Below are positions 43,510-53,200 of a stretch of 64,000 nucleotides of DNA, piece by piece (the first letter of the stretch is position 1; every line of letters begins with the position of its first letter). The DNA is from Clostridiales bacterium Firm_04 (GTDB taxonomy: Bacteria > Bacillota > Clostridia > Oscillospirales > Ruminococcaceae). The translations under genes and the position numbers were made by a program. The notes beneath the pieces are model-generated. The model was not told where the DNA came from and made no database searches. It saw only the letters and a list, made by a program, of their open reading frames with translations. The DNA lies in contig LVAJ01000030.1 in NCBI GenBank assembly GCA_001603005.1, forward strand, positions 124,001 through 188,000. Direction: 5' to 3'.

Positions 43510-44193
43510 TCATAGGTGCATACGATCCTGCGGAAGTGTGTTCTGTGTCATGCATGAAGCCGACATTGTGATCCGGCACTGCGGCGCATAGGACTGAAAC
43601 CAGCTGCAGATCCTTGCCGCCTGTTCAGGGATCGGAAGAAGTCCGGATCGTTCGAGCCTCATCGGATTGGAGCATTCGACTTTATAGGTGCAGTGCTCCT
43701 CGCCTGCCTTCACATGCAGCAGCAGATACGGTTTTGCGCACGGAAATGCCTCAATATCCAGCGAGGTCACCGTCTGAAGCATGATACTGGAACCGATCTC
43801 GCCGCTTATCATGATCAGCTCCGGCGTGAGAAAGGTCTGTCTGCTTGTCAGAATGGAATCTGCTTTCGCTTTGGCGAGAAACGCACCCGGCGCTGACATG
43901 GCGTCGATGCGGTACAGATTCTGCACATCCTTTGCACGGCGGATCTCCGCAATTTCTCCATCAATTTTCTTGTACAGTCCATACAGCGCGAGAAACCATG
44001 CCGGAGCAGTACAGAGCATGAAGACGATCATGACGGCTCTTTCGTTTTTTGATTGGAGGCTGCTGACCACCAGTCCGGCGATCAGCGCAGCCACCGTGCC
44101 GAATGCCAGACAGAATCCGGCTGTGCGGAGCCCGTGATGCAGGCGCAGACGGGAGCGCTCTTTTCTGGCTTCGTGAAGCGGATCAGACCACAT
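43510..44193 (-). CDS. Membrane protein of unknown function between rsmD and coaD
   Basis: 227 residues from ATG 44193 after AGAGGAGAGG. Two transmembrane helices (about 25-46 and 54-74) are followed by a cytoplasmic region of about 150 residues. It begins KKIDGEIAEIRRAKDV and looks beta-rich (TSRQTFLTPELIMISGEIGSSIMLQTVTSLDI), somewhat like a PH-type domain. No family is recognised. rsmD and coaD are usually adjacent; here this gene is inserted between them. Confidence 0.75.
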   Translation of the reverse strand: MWSDPLHEARKERSRLRLHHGLRTAGFCLAFGTVAALIAGLVVSSLQSKNERAVMIVFMLCTAPAWFLALYGLYKKIDGEIAEIRRAKDVQNLYRIDAMSAPGAFLAKAKADSILTSRQTFLTPELIMISGEIGSSIMLQTVTSLDIEAFPCAKPYLLLHVKAGEEHCTYKVECSNPMRLERSGLLPIPEQAARICSWFQSYAPQCRITMSASCMTQNTLPQDRMHL

Positions 44194-44273
44194 ATTGCCT
44201 CTCCTCTGACAGATCGTACCGCACGGCTTGCGGCAATTTTATTGCATAATGCCGCAGTCAGGATACCGGTATT

Positions 44274-44819
44274 TTATTCCTCGCTGTCATTCCGGTAAAC
44301 ACTTATTATTATTTTACCATATTTTTTCTGCTTTTGCAAGTCAAAATGAAGAATTGTTTGCGGTAATTTGCATTCCGGCTCGTGTTCGCAGACGATTATG
44401 CCGTTTTCCTGCATATTTTCCGCGAGAATCGGCAGAATCCGGAGCAAAGTGTCGTGCCGGTAGGGCGGATCGAGAAACGCAATATCGAACTTTTCGTGAT
44501 TGCGCTCCAGAAAGCTGACCGCATCGGATTTGAGGATCGTTGCGCTGTCGGCAAAGCGGCAGGCTTTGACATTCTGCCGGATGCATTCGATCGCGCGGGG
44601 ATCGCTGTCGATGAAGGTGGCTTTGCGGGCGCCGCGGCTGAGCGCTTCGATCGCCATTTGTCCGCTGCCTGCGAACAGATCGAGCACATTTGCGCCGGGA
44701 AAATCAAACTGCAAAGAGGAGCAGACCGCTTCCTTGACCTTATCGGTCGTCGGGCGGGTGTCCAGTCCTTCCGGTGTGACGAGGCGTCTGCCCCGTGCGG
44801 TTCCGGTAATCACACGCAT
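44274..44819 (-). CDS. rsmD: 16S rRNA (guanine-966 N2) methyltransferase RsmD
   Basis: 181 residues. MRVITGTARGRRL and TRPTTDKVKEAVCSSL open the protein; SAM-binding VLDLFAGSGQMAIEALSRGA and the catalytic DPPY (FLDPPYRHD) follow. It methylates G966 of 16S rRNA. The ribosome binding site is AAAGGAG. A stem-loop in the gap 44820-44891 (GCGGGA/TCCCGC) may end the upstream GH25 transcript in part. Confidence 0.95.
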   Translation of the reverse strand: MRVITGTARGRRLVTPEGLDTRPTTDKVKEAVCSSLQFDFPGANVLDLFAGSGQMAIEALSRGARKATFIDSDPRAIECIRQNVKACRFADSATILKSDAVSFLERNHEKFDIAFLDPPYRHDTLLRILPILAENMQENGIIVCEHEPECKLPQTILHFDLQKQKKYGKIIISVYRNDSEE

Positions 44820-44891
44820 GGTGTTTTTCTCCTTTCAAGCGGGAAAATCCCGCGCTTTGTTCCGTCCGGTCGGTATGTCCGGCGCGTCCCC

Positions 44892-45665
44892 TTATTCCCC
44901 CGCAGCGAATGCCGCGAAATCGGCTTTTGTCCCGCGGAAGACATTGAGGTCGATGAGCACCTCGCCGCCGGTGTAGCCGTCGAGCATACCGCGCGGATTA
45001 TACTGCCAGAAAGTCCATTCCGGCTCGAACTCGTCCGCGGGCGCGGTGAAGATGCTGCGAATCCAGAGGGTATAGTCAAGGTCGGAGCCTTCGAGATAGC
45101 GCGACCAGCAGGCTTTTGTGGTATAAATGATCGGCTTTCTGCCGTAGGCTTCCTGCAGCCGTTCCAGCAGAATGTGCAGATTCCGCTGCACTTCCGCATC
45201 GTCCGGCAGATTTTCGGAGCGGTAGAACTCCAGATCAATGACCGGCGGCAGCGCATCGGGATCATCCGGAACGACCGAACAGAAATTATCCGCCTGTGTT
45301 TCGGCGGGGCTGTCGAAGCTGAAAAAGTGATAGGCACCGACAGCAAGACCGGCGGCGCGGGCGTTTTTCCAGTTTTCGGCAAAGCAGTCATCGAGCGTTC
45401 CGGAGCCTTCCGTCGCTTTCAGGAATGCAAAGCTGATGCCCTGCTCTGCTATGATCTGCCAGTCCATCTGCCCCTGATAATGCGATGCATCGACACCGCG
45501 CACGGGATATTTCCGCGCCGAGGGCATATTGAACCAGATGACGCCCTCGCGGAACAGCAGGAACATGAACAGCACGGCAAGCAGCAGGAACCCTGCAATG
45601 AGGATCCTGCGCCGCCGCAGAAGCGGACGCGGCTGTGCGTCCGCGCTTTGATTTTTATTTGACAA
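44892..45665 (-). CDS. GH25 lysozyme-like muramidase, membrane anchored
   Basis: 257 residues. A basic N-terminus (RRRR) and one transmembrane helix (about 21-39) are followed by a GH25 domain. It has VRGVDASHYQGQMDWQII, FAFLKATEG, VGAYHFFSF, PPVIDLEF (catalytic Asp/Glu pair) and TFWQYNPRGMLDGYTG. It hydrolyses the glycan strands of peptidoglycan outside the membrane. It overlaps the upstream gene by 11 nt, so it is in an operon with the 166-residue cytosolic protein. Confidence 0.92.
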   Translation of the reverse strand: MSNKNQSADAQPRPLLRRRRILIAGFLLLAVLFMFLLFREGVIWFNMPSARKYPVRGVDASHYQGQMDWQIIAEQGISFAFLKATEGSGTLDDCFAENWKNARAAGLAVGAYHFFSFDSPAETQADNFCSVVPDDPDALPPVIDLEFYRSENLPDDAEVQRNLHILLERLQEAYGRKPIIYTTKACWSRYLEGSDLDYTLWIRSIFTAPADEFEPEWTFWQYNPRGMLDGYTGGEVLIDLNVFRGTKADFAAFAAGE

Positions 45666-46155
45666 GATGAGAATATCCTCCGTTCAGGGATTTGCGGGTG
45701 ACGCTTTGCAGAGTGTGAATGCCCATTTGCAGGCACAGCTTTGATCGGTGATCTCCGGATAGCAGCTCATGCAGCGGCATGCCCTTTCTCGTGCGGGCAG
45801 ACTGCACGCGGCAATCCGTCATCGTGTAGATCAGCGTATCTCCGTTGATTTCGATGCGGTCTGCGTTGAGCGAGCCGTAAAAGCGCAGCCGGAGTGCTTT
45901 CGCAAGTCCTTCCAGCCCTGCCTGTTCCGGCAGCTGCAAAAATGCCTTGATCCGCCGGGCTTCAATGACCGTGAAGCGCGCCCATGCAGCTTCATCATGC
46001 AGCATTGCGGCATCCATGCCGTCCCGCTGCTCCACGGACTGAAACCATACGCCGTCCAGCGCGAGCCAGTTTTTCGCGTAAAGCTCGATCAGGTCGAGCA
46101 GCTGCTCCTTGGATAATTCCGCGAGCAGCGCGCGGTTTCCGGCGCCGTCTGTCAT
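45655..46155 (-). CDS. Cytosolic protein of unknown function (DUF6125-like)
   Basis: 166 residues after GGAGG. The segment LLDLIELYAKNWLALDGVWFQSVE, followed by HDEAAWARFTVIEARRIKAFL, resembles the DUF6125 family as I remember it; the assignment is tentative. One CRVQSARTRKG segment may be functional. It overlaps both the lipoprotein gene upstream (4 nt) and the GH25 gene downstream (11 nt). Confidence 0.7.
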   Translation of the reverse strand: MTDGAGNRALLAELSKEQLLDLIELYAKNWLALDGVWFQSVEQRDGMDAAMLHDEAAWARFTVIEARRIKAFLQLPEQAGLEGLAKALRLRFYGSLNADRIEINGDTLIYTMTDCRVQSARTRKGMPLHELLSGDHRSKLCLQMGIHTLQSVTRKSLNGGYSHLVK

Positions 46156-46520
46156 GATTCCTCCTTGATGACGATGCCGGAATCGTCGAAAGCGGTCTGT
46201 GTGCCGCAGATCACGACGTTGCCGAGCTTGCTGTCATTCTGAAAGCGATAGAGCACATCATAGCTTGTTGTGCCGGTTTCAAACATGCTGTAAAAAGTAT
46301 CGGTATCCTCGGCGGATTTGAGCCGGTAGACATAGAGAAACTCATCACCTTTTTTCGCGGTCACAATGCTGCCGAGGGATTCGTCCTCGGTGATCGTAAC
46401 GGCATAATCCTTGTCTTCCATGATCTGCCGGAGCTTTTTGTCTTTCGGGATCTTCGAGCCGCATGCGGTCAGCAGCATGGCACATGCGCCGATCAATGCA
46501 GCAGATACGTATTTTTTCAT
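46152..46520 (-). CDS. Small lipoprotein
   Basis: 122 residues from ATG 46520 (MKKYVSAALIGACAMLLTACGS), with lipobox LTAC giving Cys20 as the lipid-modified residue. The remaining domain of about 100 residues (DKDYAVTITEDESLGSIVTA) has no recognised family. It is possibly a paralogue of the next lipoprotein. Longer in-frame starts lack ribosome binding sites. Confidence 0.8.
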   Translation of the reverse strand: MKKYVSAALIGACAMLLTACGSKIPKDKKLRQIMEDKDYAVTITEDESLGSIVTAKKGDEFLYVYRLKSAEDTDTFYSMFETGTTSYDVLYRFQNDSKLGNVVICGTQTAFDDSGIVIKEES

Positions 46521-46533
46521 GAGCGGGTTCCTT

Positions 46534-46980
46534 TCAGTCTCCGCAGCGGATTCCGGCGTCCTGCAGGGCGCCTTCCGTGCAGTAAATATACACATTACCG
46601 ACCTTTTCGTCATCGAGATACATGTAGCTGCGCGCATCGCTGTACTGCTCCAGCGTTTCGTCGGCTTTGTCGATCGCGTCAAGGTCATTGCTGAGGTCAT
46701 CGGCGGTCTCCGCGCGGATCATCATGAATGCGGCAAATTCAGGCGGTTCCATTCCGCGGTGTGCAGAGAGGATCTCATTTCCGCCGTAGGTCGTTCCTTC
46801 GGTCGGCAAGAACTGATAGCCCTGCGCGGTCAGGTTTTTGCGGATGGTCTCGCTGTCGGGGATATAGGTGATGCGGTCATTCGCAGGGTCTTTCGATTCT
46901 TCGTCATCTGCCTGACCGGCGCCGCAGCCTGCCAGCAGTACGCAGCAGCACACTGCCGCAAACAAAGCAGTCATTTTCAT
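46534..46980 (-). CDS. Small lipoprotein, probable paralogue of its neighbour
   Basis: 148 residues from ATG 46980 (MKMTALFAAVCCCVLLAGCGAG) after AAAGGA, with lipobox LAGC. Like the next gene it has 'IRKNLTAQGY' against 'LRQIMEDKDY', a Thr/Glu strand, then '(E/K)..D.D..(A/S)' and a C-terminal '(V/L)GNV(Y/V)I(Y/C)(C/G)T' segment, so the two look like diverged duplicates. The function is unknown. Confidence 0.8.
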   Translation of the reverse strand: MKMTALFAAVCCCVLLAGCGAGQADDEESKDPANDRITYIPDSETIRKNLTAQGYQFLPTEGTTYGGNEILSAHRGMEPPEFAAFMMIRAETADDLSNDLDAIDKADETLEQYSDARSYMYLDDEKVGNVYIYCTEGALQDAGIRCGD

Positions 46981-47005
46981 TTCGGGGTATCCTTTTGTAC
47001 TATTT

Positions 47006-47034
47006 ATAATATTCGGAGCATATTGCCGCAACAA
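47006..47034 (-). promoter_or_regulatory. Promoter of the lipoprotein operon
   Basis: TTGTTG (47034-47029), a 17-nt spacer and TATTAT (47011-47006) on the minus strand. It overlaps no gene. Confidence 0.6.
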
Positions 47035-47074
47035 TATGCATTTGCAGCAAGTATGAACCTGCCGTGCGGGCGTT

Positions 47075-47311
47075 CTATCGTGTGGCTTCTGTGAAACTGA
47101 GCATGAATGCAAACACTCCGCCTATGACAGCAACAAATGCGATCAGCAGGCAAATGCGCGCGATTTTCCGGAAGCGCTTCTCCTGCTGCTCCTTGCCCTG
47201 CTTTTTCGCAATGACAGTGCAGATCTGGAAGAATGCAGCCGCAGGGAATCCTGTCATCCAGAGGACGCCGTAAATGTTTACTAGAAATGCTGGATTCTCA
47301 AGCAGTTTCAT
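47075..47311 (-). CDS. Small two-helix membrane protein
   Basis: 78 residues after CAGGAG. Two hydrophobic helices (about 7-36 and 50-73) are separated by a basic loop (KKQGKEQQEKRFRK). It has no recognised family. It lies 30 nt after the GH42 gene and could be part of its transcript. Confidence 0.7.
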   Translation of the reverse strand: MKLLENPAFLVNIYGVLWMTGFPAAAFFQICTVIAKKQGKEQQEKRFRKIARICLLIAFVAVIGGVFAFMLSFTEATR

Positions 47312-47341
47312 CGTTCATTCTCCTGTTGACCGGTCGGATTC

Positions 47342-49393
47342 TCACGCTTTTACGAGAATTTTTGCGCCATACGGCGAAAGCGGCAGCTTGCTCTGATAGA
47401 TCTTGCCGGTTTCATAATCGCGCAGCGCATAGGGCAGATTGACGGCTTTCTGCTCCCGTGTCCAGTTCATGACGAACAGGAAGCGCGTGCCGTCGGTGCC
47501 GAGCCGCTCTGCTGCGACGACGCCGTGCGGGAAGGTCGCATCCAGCGCAGGCTGCACGCCGAGCCGTTCCGCAAGCGAGATCAGAAAATCAGAGAAGAAT
47601 TTGTCCTCTGCGAAGCCGCCGAGATAATAGGCAGTGCCTCTGCCGAAGCTGTTGCGCGTCAGGCAGGGCAGGTCGTCCGGCATGCAGGGATTGCCCGTGT
47701 CATAGACGCCGAGAATTTCCGCACCGGCGGGCGCAACACGCTCGCAGAGCCGTTCCAGCCGGTAGCTTTCCGCAAGCGGGAACGGTGCTTTGAGAATATG
47801 CATGGTCTCGGTCTGCCCCTCATAGAGCGGATCAATTTCGAGAAAGCGGATGCCCGCCAGCTCGGCAAGCCCCTGTGCAGGCGTATCGCCCATGAAGCAC
47901 AGGTCGTTTTCATCGACCGCGCCGCTGTGCATCGTCAGCAGGACGGTGCCGCCGCGCTTGGTGTAATCGCGGATCTTTTCTGCGACATCCGCGCGCAGCA
48001 TGTAAAGCATGGGCACGCAGAGCAGATGATAGCCGGAAAAATCGGTCTCTGCATTGACAAAATCCACGGCATAGCCCGCTTTCCAGAACGGCAGATAGCA
48101 CCGCAGCATGAGGTCATTGTCCCCGATGCTGGTGTTCCGCGGACCTTTCGCGCCGTTGACCGCCCAGTGATTTTCGATGTCATAGAGGATCGCGATATGC
48201 GCATCCGTCCGCGCGCCGCAGAGCGCATCGAGCCTGCCGAGCGCCGCGCCGAGATCGCTGACTTCCTGAAAAACACGCGTATCTGTGCGGTTTGCATGCG
48301 TCATGACAGCGCCGTGGAATTTTTCGGAGCATCCCCTGCTCTGCCGCCACTGGAAATACTGGATCGAATCCGCGCCGTGCGCAAGATTGGAGATCGCGGT
48401 CAGGCGGTGAAAGCCCCATGTTTTCGGACGGCAGACATCGTGCCAGTTCGTGTTCGAGGGCGTATTTTCCATGAGCAGGAACGGTTTTCCGAGCATCGAG
48501 CGGCACATGTCGGAGAATGCGTCCGCCCAGAATGCGTTATAGGTCTCGTCGCCGTCCGGCATGCTGTGCCACGCAGGATAGCTGTCCCACGAAACGACAT
48601 CGAGTGATTTTGCGAGCTCCTGATAATTGATGCCGTCATAGAAGCCCATGAAATTCGTGGTGACCGGAATCTGCGGATTCGCGGCTTTCAGGGGTGCTGT
48701 TTCCGCATCGAAAAAGCTGCGTGTCTGTGCGGTACAGAAGCGCTTCCAGTCGAGCGCAAGCCCGTGGATCGGGCAGTCGCCGCGCGGCGATTCGATCTGT
48801 TCCCATTCGGTGTAGGTGTTCGACCAGAACGCCGTCCACCATGCACGGTTCAGCGCATCGAGCGAGCCGTATTTTTCTTTGAGCCAGCCGCGGAACGCAT
48901 CCTGACAGAGCGGACAGTGGCACTCCCCCTGGATCTCGTTGCTGACATGCCAGAGAATGACGGCGGGGTGCGAGGCAAAGCGCTCCGCGAGTTTTTCGTT
49001 GATCGCCCGCACTTTTTCGCGGTAGACGGGCGAGGTATAGCAATGGTTATGCCGTCCGCCGGCGGGTTCGCGGGAACGGTCTGCATGGACGCGCCGGACT
49101 TCGGGATACTTCGCAGCGAGCCACATCGGGCATGCGCCGGAAGGCGTCGCGAGCACGGTGTAAATGCCGTTTGCATAGAGCCGGTCGATGATCTCCGCGA
49201 GCCAGTCAAGGCGGTAGTCGCCCTCTGCCGGTTCGAGCGCAGACCACGCAAAAATACCGAGCGAAACGCAGTTGATCTGCGCCTGCTTCATCAGTTCGGC
49301 GTCCTGCGCAAGAATGTCCGGACGGTCGAGCCACTGCTCCGGATTGTAGTCGCAGCCGTGCAGAATATGCGGATAGGATGTGACGGTTCGCAT
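47342..49393 (-). CDS. Beta-galactosidase (GH42)
   Basis: 683 residues from ATG 49393 after AAAGGGGG, the usual GH42 length. The start HILHGCDYNPEQWLDRPDIL, the acid/base Glu in WHVSNEIQGECHCPLC and the nucleophile Glu in FLLMENTPSNTNW identify the family. The Cys cluster near the acid/base resembles the zinc site of GH42 trimers. It has no signal peptide, so it acts on imported galactosides. Its promoter contains a palindromic operator candidate, suggesting sugar-responsive repression. Confidence 0.94.
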   Translation of the reverse strand: MRTVTSYPHILHGCDYNPEQWLDRPDILAQDAELMKQAQINCVSLGIFAWSALEPAEGDYRLDWLAEIIDRLYANGIYTVLATPSGACPMWLAAKYPEVRRVHADRSREPAGGRHNHCYTSPVYREKVRAINEKLAERFASHPAVILWHVSNEIQGECHCPLCQDAFRGWLKEKYGSLDALNRAWWTAFWSNTYTEWEQIESPRGDCPIHGLALDWKRFCTAQTRSFFDAETAPLKAANPQIPVTTNFMGFYDGINYQELAKSLDVVSWDSYPAWHSMPDGDETYNAFWADAFSDMCRSMLGKPFLLMENTPSNTNWHDVCRPKTWGFHRLTAISNLAHGADSIQYFQWRQSRGCSEKFHGAVMTHANRTDTRVFQEVSDLGAALGRLDALCGARTDAHIAILYDIENHWAVNGAKGPRNTSIGDNDLMLRCYLPFWKAGYAVDFVNAETDFSGYHLLCVPMLYMLRADVAEKIRDYTKRGGTVLLTMHSGAVDENDLCFMGDTPAQGLAELAGIRFLEIDPLYEGQTETMHILKAPFPLAESYRLERLCERVAPAGAEILGVYDTGNPCMPDDLPCLTRNSFGRGTAYYLGGFAEDKFFSDFLISLAERLGVQPALDATFPHGVVAAERLGTDGTRFLFVMNWTREQKAVNLPYALRDYETGKIYQSKLPLSPYGAKILVKA

Positions 49394-49436
49394 GCTGATA
49401 ACCCCCTTTGCGCTTGTGTGAGATACAGTTAATGAT

Positions 49437-49465
49437 ATTATAACCGATAATCGGTATCCCGTCAA
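49437..49465 (-). promoter_or_regulatory. GH42 promoter with internal palindromic operator
   Basis: TTGACG (49465-49460), a 17-nt spacer and TATAAT (49442-49437). Within the spacer lies ACCGAT-A-ATCGGT (49443-49455), a perfect 6-1-6 inverted repeat placed where a bound repressor would block RNA polymerase. Confidence 0.75.
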
Positions 49466-49825
49466 GAAAAAAATGGAGATTCCTGCGGAGATTGCGGAAA
49501 ACAGGCAACTTAGGACGATGATTCCAAAGATCTGTACCAAAATAAAGGACAAGCGATACAGAATCTATCGCTATCAGCACCGGAAACTGTCATAATCGTG
49601 CATTAGTAAATTACATAAAGTATAAATTAAAGATCTGTATACTTTTTGCCAAATTATCATACAAAGGGCAACATCCTTACACTTGTAAAACAAATAAAAT
49701 TCAAGAAGATACGCACGTTTTGCAGCAGATGAAGAAGGCGTATGTACAATTTGCGCAAAACGGCACGCATTTTAGCTTTTCCGTTTCACGAAAAGCGGAA
49801 TTTTGGCGAATTTTCTAGGAAAAGG
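49466..49825. other. Gene-free AT-rich stretch
   Basis: No supported gene or RNA. AAAGATCTGTA occurs twice (about 49525 and 49628) and a GCTTTTC/GAAAAGC hairpin lies near 49775-49798. Otherwise nothing was recognised. Confidence 0.5.
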
Positions 49826-49854
49826 TTGACTTTTTAAGCCAGTTGCGTTATAAT
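49826..49854 (+). promoter_or_regulatory. Promoter of the giant surface protein gene
   Basis: TTGACT (49826-49831), a 17-nt spacer and TATAAT (49849-49854). It implies an untranslated leader of about 360 nt before ATG 50224. Confidence 0.88.
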
Positions 49855-49880
49855 ATAATAGAATAAAAAGGTGGACTGGA

Positions 49881-49931
49881 ATGAGCGTTAAAAATAATAC
49901 AGTCTGTCTAAAAGTGGGAGGGGGATTTTGA
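49881..49931 (+). CDS. Possible leader peptide upstream of the giant gene
   Basis: 16 codons, MSVKNNTVCLKVGGGF, with AAGGTGG 6 nt before the ATG. Its TGA overlaps a TTG that begins a second mini-ORF (TTGA). It may be a regulatory leader peptide or a chance frame. Confidence 0.35.
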   Translation: MSVKNNTVCLKVGGGF

Positions 49932-50074
49932 AAAATGTTGAGAAGATTGACGATTCGAGAGCCGTCGGGGTGACGGAGTATCTGCGGGCAGCAGATGCAG
50001 CAAAAAATGCCGGTGGGGAATGCCGGCGCTGCGCAGCAGTCGGACGCGGCTGCACAGCGGTGAAAGCGTCCTGA
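49928..50074 (+). CDS. Possible second mini-ORF in the giant gene leader
   Basis: 48 codons from a TTG preceded by GGGAGGGGG, rich in Ala, Gly, Arg and Cys (ending CRRCAAVGRGCTAVKAS). A competing ATG frame of 12 codons starts at 49935. Without comparative data it cannot be called a gene with confidence. Confidence 0.25.
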   Translation: MKNVEKIDDSRAVGVTEYLRAADAAKNAGGECRRCAAVGRGCTAVKAS

Positions 50075-50223
50075 AAACAGTACTGCGCCGTGAACCGGAG
50101 AACCGAAATGCGGGCACGGCTTCTGACAACAGTGGGAATCTGACAGCGCAACGGAGGATAATTGGGGGCAGCTGAGGGAAGAAGCTGCTGAAATCGACTT
50201 GAAAGTTTTGAGGAGGATTTGAT

Positions 50224-53200
50224 ATGGCAAAGACCTTAAAAGATCGGCTGCTGACGTTTGGGGCGGCGGCGGCGGTCGGTCTGAGCGCGATTCCGCTGAG
50301 CAATTTTGCGCAGGCGGCATCCGGAGCGGGGGCAACGAAGATCACTGTTCCGGTCTCAAAGACCGTCACCGGCGATTACACCGGTGACGAGGAGTTCGAG
50401 TTTATTCTGACGCCCGTGGGCGATGCGCCGATGCCGGCAGGCAAGACGGAGCTTTCCGTGAAGGCGCGCGCAGGAGAAACCGTCAATTTCGAGGATATCG
50501 ACGTTGATGTGGATTCGCTGCCGGTCGGCGAGCACGAGTTCCGCTACGCCGTCCGCGAAAAGAGCGGCTCGGATCCGAACATGACCTATGACAGCGAGAT
50601 GCGGTATTATACGGTTCGGTTCACTGTCTCGGAAAATGCTGACGGCGAAAAGACGACTGTTCTTGCGAACCAGAACCCGATTTTTGCGGGAACGGATTAT
50701 TCGATCCCGACGGTTCTGTCGCTCTATAACGCATTTATCCAGAATGATTTTGAAACCGGTACGCATATTTCCGGCGGTATTGCAGTCGGCGGATCTGCGA
50801 CAGCCGGTCTTCCGTATCTTGGCGATGATGCTCCGGTTGCATCCTATGTGCATAAGATCGACGGTCCCGTTGCAGGCTATTCGCCGAAGATCGGTGATGA
50901 CAAAACAGCAGAGTATTCCGGCTACGATAAGAGTGAACTGGTTCTGTACTACAATGAACCGACGAGCGATCTGGGACCGAATTGTGTGCAGACGGATGAG
51001 GTCAAGGTCGATTTTGGCGCTGCATTTAACGCAATTAAAGCGGAATCAAGCAAGATTGCCAATACGCCTGACATCGTTGTTTCGGAAGAACATATCAAAA
51101 CGATTACATACAACGGCTTCAACCCTGAAACGATGACATGGGGCGATATTGAGGCACCAGCATATCTGGAGATTGAGCTGCCGGCATCGGACTGCAATGT
51201 TTCGATCCCGAAAAGCATACTCGACAAGTTCGGAAGAAATAATCTCCCGATCAATTTTGTAACACCGAACGGAACGCTGGAAGATTTCCAGAAGTATGCA
51301 TATAACATTTCGTTCCCTGATTCGGAAGAACTGAAGTTTGCGCAGACGGGTGCAAACTTGAATGATCCGAACGGAAGCTACAGAATGAGCTTTCCGTTTG
51401 GATACTTGAGCATCGGATACAACGGCGATTTTACCCAGAATCCGATGCAGACAATGCGTACTGCGCATGACGGCAGCGTGGAAGGCATGAAGTTTGTCAT
51501 GAACATGCCGGCTGCAAAGAATGTCACGATTCACGATCAGGGCTCTCTGGCATTCCATGTTGTAGCACCGGATGCTGATGTGATTTTCAGCGGCGGTGAC
51601 GGTAACATCATTGCGAAGAATGCATATAACCGCGGCTATGACGCGATGCAGCGTGACTATGTTGCAGGCAAAACGAACGAAGCGCATTTCTACAGCTATA
51701 ACAAGCTCCCGACCGAGCAGGGCGCTCTGACATTCATGAACTCCTACTCCAAGGAAGTCAAGAAGCTGAATGTTGAGATCTCCAAGCAGAAGGTCGGCGG
51801 TGCGGAGCTGGACGGCGCAAAGCTGACGCTGACCGGTCAGACCGCAGACGGCAGCATCATCAACCTGAATAAGGATGATCTTGCGCTCGGCAGGGATGCA
51901 CATGCACCGGCTCCGGAAAATGACGGCTCCAAGCTCGTCTGGATCTCCGGTAAGACGCCGACAACGGTCAAGAACATGCAGGACGGTACCTACACGCTTC
52001 ATGAGGATACCGCGCCGGCAGGCTATCAGACCGCAACGGATATTTCGTTCGTCATCGAGAACGGCAAGCTCGTTTCGGTTGACGGTCATGATCCGGAACA
52101 CGGCAATACTATTATAATGACAGATAAGGAAGTGCCGAAGGGCGCAGATGTTCCGATCTTCAAGGTCGATGCTGCGGACGGCAGCGAACTGAAGGGCGCG
52201 ACACTGACGCTGAGCGGCAAGGACGCAGAAGGCAATGACGTCAAGATCAAAAAGAGCGATGTCAATCTCGGCAGAGAGGCATCCCTGACAAGCGATCAGG
52301 AAGAATACACCCAGCTGACATGGATCTCCGGCGAGACACAGACCGAGATCAAGGGACTTCCGGACGGCACCTACACCCTCGTTGAGGATGCGGCTCCCGC
52401 AGGCTACAATGTCACCACCGCGATCACGTTCGTGATCGAGAACGGCAAGGTGCAGAAGGTCGGCGAGGATGTGCGCTCCGAGGAAGACGACAATACTATT
52501 ATAATGGCAGATGCTCTGAAGAAGGACGTCCTGTTCTCCAAGACGGGCGTGGATGATGCAGAGCTGCCGGGCGCAAAGCTGACGCTGACCGGTACCGACA
52601 AGGCGACCGGCAATGCGGTCACATTCACCGCAGAGCAGTTTGTTGCCGGCGAGGGCGCAGCGCTTTCCGGCACGCCGGCTGATTCGATCAGCTGGATCTC
52701 CGGTTCCGGCGAATCGAGCGTCAAGAGTCTGCCGGACGGCACCTACACCCTGCATGAGGATACGGCTCCTGCCGGCTACGCGCTTGCATCCGATATCACG
52801 TTCGTGATCGAGGAAGGCAAGATCGTGAAGATCGGCGACAAGACCTATTCCGATGCGGACAAGATCGCAATGAGCGATGCGATCGTCACGGACGTTGAGA
52901 TTTCCAAGGCTGACCAGTTCGGCGACGAGGTCAAGGGCGCATCCATGACGCTGACCGGTACAGACCGCAACGGCAATGATATCGAGTTTGAGACCGGCAA
53001 TGTCGTGCTCGGCAGAGAAGCGGAGCTCGGCGAAAACAATGACAAGAAGGCACTTGAATGGACATCCGGTTCCACCTCTACAGTGATCCGGAACCTGAAA
53101 GACGGCAGCTACACGCTGAAAGAGATCGCTGCCCCGAACGGCTACGAGGTCGCAACCGAGATGACCTTCACGCTTGAAAAGGGTAAGCTCACCAAGATCA

